Shown: positions 22,832 to 33,712 of the stretch, piece by piece
Layout: each line of letters starts with the position of its first letter
Numbering within the stretch: position 1 is the first letter of the stretch
From: Alopecurus myosuroides
Lineage: Eukaryota > Streptophyta > Magnoliopsida > Poales > Poaceae
DNA: 64,000 nucleotides
Assembly: GCA_028641055.1 (NCBI GenBank)
Contig: CM054062.1
Coordinates: 134,148,682-134,212,681, forward strand
Direction of reading: 5' to 3'
Notes under the pieces: generated by a model
Databases searched by the model: none
Seen by the model: the letters and a program-made list of their open reading frames with translations, nothing else
Told to the model about the DNA's origin: nothing
Translations under genes and position numbers: made by a program

Positions 22832-25800
22832 TCATGTTGAGGAAGCGGTGTTCTCGGTGCTCGCCTTGGTTGCTTCGTCTTCCTCAGTGGCCTTGGTGGT
22901 GTCCGCTTCTGTGCTGGCATCAACAGTCATCGCTTGCTCGGCGTCAGGCTCAGTGGTGAGCTGCTCAGAAGTTGCAGTGGCCACCGAGATGGGCGTTGTC
23001 ACGGAGGCGGAGCCGGTCTCGGGGGCGCGGAGGTTGACGGTGTCGTCAAGGGCGGCCCCTGACGAGGTGCCGAACTCGAGGGCGGCTGTGTCGATCTCCT
23101 CGACTTCTTCATCGCTACTCGCGACGATCGCGGCCTTCCCTTTCCCGGCCTTGCCCCTGGGTGAATCGAAGAAGCCCAACTCGGGATCTGATTCTTCGTC
23201 CTCCTCCTCGTCCTCCTCCACCTCGGTGTCGGGTTCAGTGAGGCCATCGATGAAGGTTGCCGTGTCGGCACACTCCGCAACCTCATGCGCAATCAGCTTG
23301 CGCATGGTCACGCAGCTGGGATCCATCTCCCACTTGGAATTGGCACGCTTCCCGCGGATAATCTGCGTGTTCAAGTTCTCATACCAGGAGGCGACGCAGA
23401 GCAGCATCAGATCAGCACCCGCCCGAGCTCCCGAGGCGCGCCACTTCTTCAATTCGGCCTTCACGTTGCGCAGCTTCAGAGCAAGGCCACAAATAGTTGT
23501 TGGGGCAGGGTCCTGAGGCCAGAAGAGCTTGTGGAGCTGAAAGGCGGTGCGCACCAAGTCAGTGCCCACGCCGGCTAGGCGTTCGAACTGCCCTCGCATC
23601 ACCAGCATGCTATCCTCGATCTCGGCTCTGGTGTCTGCAGCCTCGCCCTTCTCAATACGAGCTGCTTGGGCCTTGGCCAAAGCAGGCGCGCAAGAGGACA
23701 CGATGTCAGGGAAGATTTCTGCAAGAAGCAAGTGAGAAATTCAGTAACAGAGTTAGAGAAGAGGTAGGACCGAGAAGAAGAGATGCAGAAAGGAGAAAAC
23801 TTACGATTCAACTCGTGGCGCAGCCCCTGCAGCTGGTTCTTCCATGCTTCTTCATTGGATACATGCTTCTCCTCGAGCAAGCGGAGCCCCTCCAGCTGAG
23901 TAAAGAGCCCAGCATTGGCTTTTGTCAGCACCTCGCATTCCTGCTTGAGGGCTTTCACCTTGGCATTGGCTGTTGCCTCGGCCTTGGCCTTCTCGGCAAT
24001 GACTCTGTCCCTCTCGGCACCAAGCTTGACAGCATCCTGGAGTGCCTTCTGCAGCTGGAGTTGCAGTTTCTCCATCTCGGTAGCGTGCTCGCTCTGCAGA
24101 GCAGCAGATTGGCTTGCCAGTTGCACCTGCACCTCAGCCGGTTTGAGGCAATCCTGATGTTCTACAACGAACTTCTTATGATCTTCTGAAAAGAGCAAAG
24201 CACGGTTAGCGGAGAAGCGAAAGAAAGAAACAGACACAAGGGCGAACCGAGTAGACAGTGGTTTACCTTCAAGCTTCTTAATGGTGGCCTCGCCATTCTC
24301 AACAAAGGCACGGCAGTTCGAGTGCTCGTCAACCAGGGCTTTCAGTTTCCCTGCGGAGTAGAAATGGTTAACGCAAAAAAGCAGAAGCGGGCGTAAACAA
24401 AAAACGCAAGAACCGCGTAGCGAGAAGCGTACCTTCCACCTCAGACAGCCTCATGGTACTGTTCATAACTTCCTTGTCGGCTTCCTCGGCGCTCACTTTC
24501 TCTTTCTCCAAGGCAGCGATGAGTCTCTTGGCAATGGCATGATTCCAGAGAAGTTGACGGTGCAAGTTAGTCCGCTTCAGTACGCTGTTCTGAAAAGAGA
24601 AAAGAAGATGAGTCAGACAAAGAAGTTGAGATTCAACCCGAGAAGACGGCTACTCGGGAGAGTGTCCGCCTACTCGGCCAAAATCTCGGGGACTGGGTGA
24701 TGGATAAGGAAAAGAGGAAGACGAGTAGAAAAGAAGAAAAAATGCAACTCGGAAAGGATGATTAAGAACTTACTGCGAAGGATTGCTCGAGGTCCTCGGC
24801 GTTCTTGTGGTGGACAAACATCTTGGCAGCAAGCGTAGCAGAGGTGGTCGAGACGGTCATGGGTTTGCAACCCAAGTCCACCTTGTTCCAATCCTGACGC
24901 ATATGGTCGATGTCGCCCAGATCGATGCCGTTCCAGTTGGGGTTGCCGAGAACTTTGCTGTCCCACTTGGCGTCGATGAAGCCGATCAGGTCGAGCACTT
25001 GCTCGAGGCTCTGGGACGTTACCGCCTGGTCTTGAGCTCCCCGAGAAGCAATGGAGACGGATCTGTCTTGATTTGGGGCCGGGGGCCTGGAGTCCACCGC
25101 CACGGCTTTCCTCCCTTTCTGAAGAGAAAGAGTCCGGTCTGTGGGGGAGAAGCCGATCTGGTGCTGTTGGCTGACCTTCACCATGTAATCAGGGTAGAGG
25201 GGCTGATCAGCTATAGTAGCGGCGGCAGGAATCGCATTGGGATTGCGAATAACCAGCTGCCTGGACTGGCCAGCTGAGGTCGGCGGCGGCATGTCGGCAG
25301 CTCTCTTCTTTGCTTTCTCCTTCTGAGCAGTTGGCTTCTCGGAGATTGGCTTCTCGGCCTTCTTTTTCTCGGTGTCTTTCTTCTCAGCCGTCTTCTTCTC
25401 AGCTTTCTCCTTCTCGGCTGCCTCCTTCTCGGCAGCATCTTGGGCACTCTTCTTAGTAACCGGCTTGGCTGAAGGGCCGGTTGCGGCTGTGGGTTGTGGC
25501 ACCAGGGAGGAGTCTGGCTGGGCGCCACTTTGATAAGTTGGTGGCGCCAGGGGCGCGCCTGGCTGGGCGCTACTCTGCGCGGCGTCTGGTTGCACGTCGC
25601 TCAGGGGGTAGAGCCCAGTCGCGTCCTCTACCCGCTGCTCGGCAGCAGCATCCACCTGCGCCTGGGACGCAGGATTCTCTGGTTCGGCAGCCCATGTGGC
25701 TGGCTGCTCATGTTCAGCCTCTGGCCGCTCAACGGCGGCGTCGTGGTGCATCTCTGTATCTTGATCTTGGTTCCCCTCGGCGTTGTCGGCCGGAGGGGAA

Positions 25801-27835
25801 GGCGGTTTCTCTTGATGAGCAGTGTCCTGCGCCTCCCGCTTGGCGCGGGACTGCGGCTCTGGCTCGGCGTTCTGGGCATCAGTGCCCTCTGTTGATGCAT
25901 TGGCGGCATTGTTCTCGTCGCCATCGAGGTCGATTAGATTGTCGACATCGATGGCAGCCTTCTTCTGGGTCTCGGTGGATGCAAGAGCAGCCCTCGCGTC
26001 TAAGGGAGCTCTGATAAGGGAGGTAAAATCAGAAATTAGAAAAGGGCAGAGAAAATCAAGAGAAAACAGTGAAGCAAAAGGATTGGGAGTCAACCGAGAA
26101 GAACAAGGTAAACTGAAACATGCAACCGAGAAGAAACTTACGCTGTGGTGGAGGGAATTGTTCGCCTTGTTCTCTTCACGACCTTCTTGGTCGCCTTCTC
26201 GGTCGCCTTCTTCTTTTTGGCGGGGGGCTCTAGGGCGCCGCTGCCGGTCCGCTTGCGGGTAGCAGGTGCAGCAACTGAAAGAGGATTGGCCTCAAGGGCT
26301 CTCTCATCCTCATCCTCGTCATCATCCTCAGCATTTGCAGCATCTGTGAAATAGAGAGGAAGAAAAACACTTCAGAAATAGCAGGCAACGGGCTAGTGTT
26401 TCTCGCAGAGAGAAAGCGTGAATTCAGTTACCTTCTAACTCGTCATCAGACCAATCGCGGAGAGACGTTTTGGCATGCTGCTTCTCTGTCGAAGGGGAAT
26501 GAGGAAGATTGATCTGATCCGTGGTCTCGAGGGAGGCCTGGTTATCTTCTTCTCGGTCATCTGACCAATTGCCCTCGAAACGCTCACAGCTTTCAGATAG
26601 CTGGCGGTCAAGGACCTGAAAGACAGAGAAACATTGCAAATTAGCCGAATAGCGAGAAGGCATTCTACCCGGATGGGCGTGCAAACACAAAGCACACTAA
26701 GCCTAGGAAAATTTGCTAAGTATTCTACTCGGCGAGGCGTGCAGGCAACAAGCACATTAAGCCTAAGCATTTCTCCTGAGTATGCTGCTCGGCAAGGCGT
26801 GCAAACACCAAGCATACTAAGCCTAGGCAGTTCTGCAGAGTGCTCTACTCGGTGCGGGATGCAATTGCTAATCGCAGTAGGAAGAGGAGAATATCTACTC
26901 GGATTGTATAAACTAGAAGCAGAGAAAGGAGAACATACCCGTGGAATCGGCTTCGTGCGGCTGAAGGGGGTAAACCCATACTCCCAATTGTCGCGGAGGC
27001 CCGTGGTCAGGATGGACCTCGCGTGCTCGGCAACGTCCGCGTTGCTAAGCTCGAACGTGGTCGTTCGAGTGCAATCGCGGGGGCCTCCCAGGTAGCACAT
27101 TGGATGGGCGCGCTGCTGCAGAGGCAGCACTCGGTTCTTGATCCAGCAGGCGACGGGGTCATCGCTCCTGAGGCCCTCTCCGATTAGCGCAGCGAGCCGC
27201 TCCTCCATCTGCACGGCGTTGCGGTCGTTGGAGGGCTTCGTCTTCCAGTTCTGCCCAGACGGAGCTCGGTTGCTCCAGGCGGGCAGGTTGATGCGGTCCG
27301 TCACTGGTCCCCCCTTCGTGGCGGGGATGTTCTTCACATAAAGGAAGGATTTCTGCCACATACGGACGGAATCCAAGCCCTTGATGCGAGGGTGGTTGGT
27401 TCCCGCCCGCTGCAGCATCATGGCGCTGCCGGTGTCGGTTACCCGACTGCCAGTGGCTGCGCCATCTTTCTTCCCCTTGCTCTGCAGACGAAGATGGAAG
27501 TACTTCAGCCATGTCTGTACCGTGGGGCGGACGCCGAGAAAGGCCTCGCACACCACGGTATGATAGGCGAGGAAGACGACCGCATTCGGAGGGAGGTGAT
27601 GCATCTGGACACCGAAGTGATCCAGGAAAGAGCGGAGAAAATCGGACGCTGGCAGGCCGAATCCTCGCGCGAAGTGCGCGAGGAAGACGACATGCTCGCC
27701 CTCCCGCGGGGCCGGAACGAGTTCGCCGTCGGACGGCCGGAAATGAACACCGGGAGGAACCCTCCGGGTGTTCACGAGCCAGGAACAGTCATCGACGGTA
27801 ACATCGGAACCAGCCCAGCCGGCGCGAGCAGCCAT
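22832..27835 (-). CDS. antisense eight-exon accessory gene of Tat element (putative gypsy-type transposon domain)
   Basis: Exons, minus strand: 27835-26939, 26615-26432, 26343-26142, 26010-24774, 24589-24433, 24350-24267, 24185-23805, 23718-22832. Every intron has GT-AG ends. The lengths (897, 184, 202, 1237, 157, 84, 381, 887) sum to 4029 nt, exactly 1343 codons, with no internal stop. The start is the ATG in GCCATGGC at 27835. Exon 1, residues about 45-116 (EGEHVVFLAHFARGFGLP, then HHLPPNAV...CEAFLG), resembles the 'putative gypsy-type transposon' domain (Transposase_28). Exons 2-3 are acidic and end in a strong basic, nuclear-signal-like stretch (PPAKKKKATEKATKK). Exon 4 is Ala/Lys/Glu-rich, exons 5-7 look coiled-coil, and exon 8 ends in an acidic Thr/Ala/Glu tail. 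Antisense ORFs in this position are known from Tat elements; function is unknown. It is intact although gag-pol is broken. Confidence 0.8.
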
Positions 27836-28001
27836 GGCAGCGAGCGAGAAGGTGGTGGAAGTTGGAAGAATTGGGTGGAGAGAACGAATCCGCAGCGGCG
27901 CAAAGAGTTGCGCGGCGGCGGAGAGCTCAGCGGCGGAGAGGAAACAGGGCAGAGAAAAAGGAAAGTGCGGAGGAGGAAGAAGGGGAAGTTACCGGTAGGG
28001 G

Positions 28002-28009
28002 TATTTATA
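28002..28009 (-). promoter_or_regulatory. TATA box of antisense gene
   Basis: TATAAATA on the minus strand within GGGTATAAATACCCC, about 170 bp before the ATG at 27835. It is inside the Gypsy 3' region and opposite to LTR transcription. Confidence 0.65.
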
Positions 28010-28270
28010 CCCTCGCCTCAGGCTACCGTTACCATCGGGGTAGTGGGATCGATCGTGGCCATAACACTCGTGTGGTGGGGCCTGTGGCCGGATAGAAACG
28101 CACGCAAGCGCGGAACGCGCGCGTAACGGCCACAGTTGATCCCACGACCAGATCGTGGGATATTACTGCGCTTGATGGGACATGACGAGCCGATGGGCCC
28201 GCCCCGTGAAAACTGGGCGCGTGGCACGTCGTGTCCTGGGCAGCGAAACGACGGGGTCACGGATGCTTGA

Positions 28271-28276
28271 CACGTG
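28271..28276. promoter_or_regulatory. G-box CACGTG upstream of antisense gene
   Basis: GACACGTGTCC, a palindromic ACGT core recognised by plant bZIP/bHLH factors, about 265 bp upstream of the TATA box. A further ACGT core lies near 28226. Regulatory use is inferred only. Confidence 0.4.
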
Positions 28277-28538
28277 TCCAGTCGCAGCACGGAAGGCCGG
28301 ATAGTGCTGAGCGCTGCAGAGACGCTAGAGGAGAAATTTCTCTAAGTCCTTTCACTCGGTTACAGAGTAGAAAGCTGGTGCTACTCGGAAGACAGGAAAC
28401 CCAAGGTACTCTCTAGAGTACTACTCGGAAGTTCTTACTCGGCATCTTGAGGTTCAAGGGCTGTGTTGCAAAGGTTGGTTTTAAGCTGGCAGAGCCTAGT
28501 GAACGAGTTCGCAAGACTCTACCAGCTTCGGGGACTGC

Positions 28539-29412
28539 TGTCGGGGGGTTACCCCCGAGTAGGGTAAAGACAAGTGGTAAAAGCGACTATCAGAAGAGAG
28601 GTTTGGTCGAGTAGCCGCCTACCCGGTACTCGCTACCCGGTCGACTGCTACTCGGTCTCACCTCAAGATGACCAGAAGGAGATATCAATCAAGTTCTGTC
28701 CATTCGAGTAGAAGAGTTGGCCCAAGTAAAATTGGCGGGAACCTACTCGGGCCAGAAAGTCAAAGGAGCCGTTCTGACACAGGATCCCGCGTATCCTGGG
28801 TTCGTACTTGGCACTATTCGAACTACTGTTCACCTGGGACCGGCCTGCCTGACAGTGACAGCATGGAAGCAGGCGGTCGCAGGATAAGGGGGCCCCAGTC
28901 TGTGTTTGGCACAGTGATACCAGTCTGTCCCCTTGGTTTTGCCCAACGACTTTCCGGATGCAGCCAAGGTTAGGAACCAAAGCTGTCAGCGGGAACCCGG
29001 AAGAAGGACGATGTGCACACTATGTCGACACTTGTCCATGTTTGGACGTATCCGGCTGGGCACCGGGTATATAAGGTGCCCCGCCGCCTCCTGCGTGAGA
29101 GATCGCATGCTAGAACATATCGTGACCTAATTCTTGACCTAGTTCATCACGTAGAGAGGAGAGTGGCTACTCGGTAGCAAGAACATTGTACTGTGGCTAC
29201 TCGGTGAGACACCAGAATACATAGAGAAAGGCAGGAGTAGGGGTTTTACCTCCTCACGAGGGCCCTGAACCTGGGTAGATCGTGTTGTTTGCAGTGTTCA
29301 CTTCGTACCTCACGCGGCTACTCGTCGCGTGATCCCTCCCCGAGCACCTCCAGCGTCCTTCGTCCCCAATCTTTAGCCATCCCATGGCATCTGCCGTGAC
29401 ACCACCACGACA
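28539..29412 (+). repeat. 3' LTR of Gypsy element Z
   Basis: 874 bp, the same TG...CA termini as the 5' LTR, TATA box at 29069-29075, followed by the CTATA target duplication at 29413-29417. Confidence 0.95.
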
Positions 29413-30152
29413 CTATATGTGATCATGAGCTTTGTAATCTATTTGAATTCGTAGATGTTACTCTTCATCTTTTGCTACTCAAGTGCTTTATTAATATGAA
29501 CTTTGGATTCACCTTGTATTGCAGCGTGAAGGTGATAGTGTGCACACCGTGTGTGTCTCCTCTATGAAATTGTGGAGTTTGCTTAGTACCTTCTAGGGCG
29601 CTCATAGTGACAGCGTGGGGTTAACTAGACATGGGAATACAAACTTGAGTAGTGTTGTTACAGTCCTATGCAATGATTAGTGTTCGTTATCCAACCGGAG
29701 AGGGTTAAGAGTAGCATAGTGAGTGAAGCTATCTAGTTATTCATTTATGATCATTATTGAGAGTGTCCACTAGTGAAAGTAGGATCCCTAGGCCTTATTT
29801 CCAAACATTGAAACACCGTTTTCCGCCTGTTCTGTTACATGTTTGCTTGTTGCTATCTTTATTTCAGATTGCTATTATCACTCATTATCATCCATATTAC
29901 TTGCATTTTACTCTCTCTTCGCCGAACTAGTGCACCTATATACCTGACAAGTATATTGGGTGTGTTGGGGACACAATAGACTTCTTGTATCTTAATTGCC
30001 GGGTTGCTTGAGAGGGATATCTTTGACCTCTGCCTCCCTGAGTTCGATAAACCTTGGGTGGTCCACTTAAGGGAAACTTGCTGCTGTTCTACAAACCACG
30101 GCACTTGGAGGCCCAACACTGTCTACAAGAATAGAAGCGTGCGTAGACATCA
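29413..30152 (+). repeat. solo LTR (element Y), right part
   Basis: Continues the LTR begun at 4573 and ends GCGTAGACATCA. The next bases GGCGC (30153-30157) repeat those before 4573. No primer site follows, in keeping with a solo LTR. Confidence 0.85.
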
Positions 30153-30410
30153 GGCGCCAGGGGGTGGTGTGGCCCCCTCCTGGCCCCTCTCCTGGCCCCC
30201 TTCTGGCTCCCGGGGTCTTCTGGTGTTTTAAGCTCAAAGGGGTCTTTTCTGGGCAATTTCCGGAAAGTTGATTTTTCTGCGCAAAAAACGAGACACCAAG
30301 GCAATTCTGCTGAAAACAGCGTTAGTCCGTGTTAGTGGTATCCAAATCTCACAAGTTTAGAGGAAAACAATAAGGAAAGTGTTCGGAAAAGGAGATACGT
30401 TTTGGACGTA
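30153..30410 (-). repeat. Athila-like 3' LTR, proximal part (element X)
   Basis: On the minus strand this starts at ...TACGTCCAAAACGTATC and continues beyond the nested insertions at 4572. The first bases no longer read TGA, so the terminus has decayed. A purine tract (AAGCTTGGGGGAG, minus strand, about 30412-30425) lies just upstream, the expected polypurine tract. Confidence 0.72.
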
Positions 30411-32489
30411 GGAACTCCCCCAAGCTTAGCTTATTGTTTGTCCTCAAGAAATTTAGTGGCAACTGAGTGCGATAAAAGACTTTTACGAACACATTTGTGT
30501 CATATGATGTAAATGTACCCACTATATGATCTAGTGTTGAGGCAATTCATAATAAGATGTATGGAAGATGAAGGACACCTAGCAGTTATGCAAACCATGA
30601 AGAGATGCCAACAAACTAATAATAAACAACATGAAGTATATCAATCTGCAGGATTGCAATGATCATAATAGGGTATGATAAAGTGTACTCGCTTTCCCTT
30701 AATAATGGAGAAAAACATAAATGCTAGGTCACCTCTGAAGTTCAAATGAAGACTAGAATTAAAGATATCAAAGATACAAGCATCAAAGTTATACCACAAT
30801 CAACCGTGTTTTGGGACAAGCACATTACACTAAGAATGACAACCATGCTCTCAAGAAGGTGCATAAAGCGAGAAGGTGAAGACTCAACATAAAAATAAAA
30901 GAAAGGCCCTTCGCAGAGGGAAGCAGCAATTAACTCATGTGTAGAGCTTTTTATTTTATTAAACATAGGTATTGAAAACATTTTAAGAGAGGTGTATGCT
31001 TATGTCAACGAATGGAAAATAGACAATACAGTACGTCACAAGCCAACTAGACTTCACAAGAGCGACTCCCATAGAAGGACACGTCTGGGTAGAAGTTCAT
31101 CCCTCTTTCTCTTTTGTTTACACAATTATGCTTTAACTGATAAATCAAGGGCACAAATAGTGAAGAGAATTTGTTGTATTAATTTGGGGATGGGCACCCC
31201 ACTGCGGCTCTTCTATCATTTGGATAAGCGGATGAAGCCACTAGTCCATGGTGTGAAATCCAATCAACAAGTGATATAAAGATTTTCTATTTACGTCCTC
31301 ATGAGCTAAAACAGGGGCACAAAACATGAATACTTTTTTGAAGGTTTTAAAGGTAGAACACGAGAAATTTACTTGGAGTGGAGGTTAAATACCACATATA
31401 TAGGTAGGTATGGTGGACACATTTGGCAAACTTTGGTTTTTGGGAGTTGGATGCACGAGTAGAGCTCATACTCAGTACAGGTGGAGGCTAGCAATAGACG
31501 GGGAGCGACAACCAAGAGAGCAACAACTGTCATAATCATGCTCGCGACAAAACAAAATTAACAGGGGCATAAAAATGATACAAATACTCTGAGGCAAAAT
31601 AAATCATCGAGGCTTAATTGACTTTTAGTTTTCAGTCATAGCATGCATGAGCATGTGCCAAGTCGAATCAAGCGAAACAATCAGAGGGAGATACCACAAT
31701 GGCATACCCTTCTATGAATAAAACAATGCAAGCAAACATTCATACGACATGCTATCTTATACTCCCTCCGTATCAAAATATAAGATGTTTTAGCATTTTG
31801 TAGATATAATGTATCTAGACATGTTTTTGTGTGTAGATTCATATGTATCTTACACTAAAACATGTCTAGGTAAATATTGTCTAGAAAATGCTAAAACATC
31901 TTATATTTCGATACGGAGGGACTATTAATAAGTTGGAACTAAACACGTGAGAGCACGAACTACTAATCATAAATTAAATAACATACACCTTACATGAACG
32001 AACTAAGAATGTTCACACGGGTGAGTATATGTACAAAACTAAAACAAATAAAGTTCATACCAGCCTCTCACCACAACTTGGATTGTCGTAAATCATCATT
32101 ACTACTCTTCACTTGTGGATTGAATAATATAGAATGATAATCAAGCTCCAATGGAGACACAGAAGTCCAGTGAACTATGCAACAAACTTTACAAAAGCAA
32201 AGAAGAAGAACAAATATTTTTGGGTTTTCGAATTAAAAACAAGAACAGAAGGAAACAAGCAAACAAAGCAAAATATTTTTGGATTTTTGAATACTAAACC
32301 GAAACGAGAAAAGAAAGCAAACCAACAAAAGAAACTAAAGAAGCAAACAAAGAAAAACACCAGAAATATTTTTGGTCTTTTTGTGTTTTGGAAAGCAAGA
32401 ACAAAACAATAAAAACGAAAGAAACGAAAGAAAACAAAAACAAACGAAGAAAACGAAAACATGGATATACAGAGAACCGACGAAAACAT
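30411..32489 (-). mobile_element. element X internal 3' region
   Basis: Non-coding internal DNA of an Athila-like element. About 30411-31740 matches 1-1380 and 33698-35100 in reverse. The part near 32170-32460 is extremely A-rich on the plus strand and yields a spurious lysine-rich ORF. The 5' LTR of X is not in the window: at 32490 the sequence changes abruptly into the LTR of another element. A Stowaway MITE sits at 31762-31922. Confidence 0.7.
31762..31922. mobile_element. Stowaway MITE
   Basis: 161 bp with long terminal inverted repeats starting CTCCCTCCGTATC and ending GATACGGAGGGAC, flanked by TA on both sides (31760-31761, 31923-31924). These ends and the TA target are typical of Mariner-type Stowaway elements. 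It encodes nothing. Confidence 0.93.
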
Positions 32490-33697
32490 GTGTCTCTCCA
32501 TAAAAGATAACATGCTGGGTGAACAAATTACAGCTGGTCAATTGACAAATAAAGGTTGCACCGTAGCGCACATTCATGACATGATGACTACTATGATATT
32601 TAGTGCGGGCATTACAACAATATACATAGACCGTAATCCAACTGCATCTATGAGCAATAATCCACCCTCAGGTTATCATATGAACCCCCTTAGGTATTAA
32701 GTTGCAAGCAACAGATAATTGCATTAAACAAAGTGTGTAAAGTAAGCAATGATTGTACACGCGAGCACTCACACTACTGTTTTCTCCCTAGTGGCAACAA
32801 CACATCCTCCCCCGTCACGTTTCTGTCACTCGAGCACATGCGAAAAGGAGGCATGAACCCACTATCGAGCATAAATACTCCCTCTTGGAGTCACTGGCAA
32901 CTACTTGGCCAGAGCAAACACTAGCAACGGAAAGCATGCAAGATCACAAAAAGCATATGCAATAAAGACTATAATCAACTTGGCATAAGTTCAATATTCA
33001 TCGGATCCCAGCAAACACAGCACATAGAATTACATAAGAACAATCTCAATCATGTTAGGCAGCTCACGAGATCTAAACATGGAGACATATGAGGAGGAGA
33101 CAACCATCTAGCTACTGCTATCGACCCGTAGTCCAAGGATGAACTACTCACGCATCACTCCGGAGGCAGGCATGGTGATGGAGAAGCCTCCGGTGATGAT
33201 TTCCTCTCCGGCAGGGTGCAGGCAAACAGCTTTAAAACCCCTCTAATCTAGGGTTGACGACGACGGCGGCTGCGGAACTTTTCGGGGATATTTGATCAGG
33301 TCTCTAGGGTTTTCCATCCGGGGGGAATAAATAGGCGAAAGGGCAGAGGCGGTGGAGCCCTGGGGGCCCCACACCACCCCCTGGCGCGGCCAAGGGGGGC
33401 GTGCCACCCCATGGTTTGGTCCCCCTGGTGCCCCTCTTCGACTCCTCTTCGGTCTTCGGGATGCTTCCGGGGAAAATAGGCACTTCGGGCTTTGTGGGGC
33501 CCAATTCGGGAATATTTCTAGAACAACTTTTCTGAAATAAAAAACATCAGAAAATAGGGAACTGGCACTTGGCATCTTGTTAATAGGTTAGTCCCGGAAA
33601 AATTGTAAAAATGACATAAAGAAGGGAGAAAACATGTAGCAATTGGCATAATATTATCATGGACATCATAAATTATAGATATGTTGGAGACGTATCA
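32490..33697 (-). repeat. 3' LTR of element B, truncated
   Basis: Starts TGATACGTCTCCAACATATC on the minus strand at 33697. About 370 bp of its end, present in the 5' LTR at 37447-37815, are missing; the sequence jumps to element X internal DNA at 32489. Confidence 0.82.
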
Positions 33698-33712
33698 AGC
33701 ATCCCCAAGCTA
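33698..33712 (-). other. polypurine tract of element B
   Basis: CTTAGCTTGGGGATGCT on the minus strand, directly before the 3' LTR. Similar GCTTGGGGATGCC copies appear inside the element near 35668-35685 and 35726-35743. Confidence 0.7.

Larger units (their letters stand above)
27836..28538 (+). other. Gypsy 3' region: antisense promoter and polypurine tract
   Basis: Holds the upstream region of the antisense gene and, at the end, CTTCGGGGACTGC (28526-28538) directly before the 3' LTR, the expected position of the polypurine tract. No sense-strand gene is seen. Confidence 0.65.
5221..29412 (+). mobile_element. Tat-lineage Gypsy retrotransposon (element Z), 24.2 kb with nested insertions
   Basis: This is a complete element with two nearly identical LTRs (875 and 874 bp), a tRNA-Lys-type primer site, gag-pol, a purine tract and CTATA target duplications. 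It is assigned to the Tat lineage because pol has two RNase H domains in series, the order is RT-RNase H-integrase without a chromodomain, and a long 3' region carries an antisense gene, as in Grande and RIRE2-type elements. The LTRs differ by about five substitutions (all transitions) and one single-base indel by eye, so the insertion is young. It sits in solo LTR Y. About 9.9 kb of its length is a nested array (6180-16120) at the start of gag. It cannot be autonomous because gag-pol has two nonsense codons. Confidence 0.93.

Noticed and set aside
22848..23516. 222-codon plus-strand frame in the Gypsy 3' region
   Set aside because: It is the mirror of the last exon of the antisense gene; composition follows that gene and no domain is visible.
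32134..32412. Lysine-rich 92-codon ORF
   Set aside because: A-rich internal retrotransposon DNA; the opposite strand is T-rich, and the reading frame is compositional.
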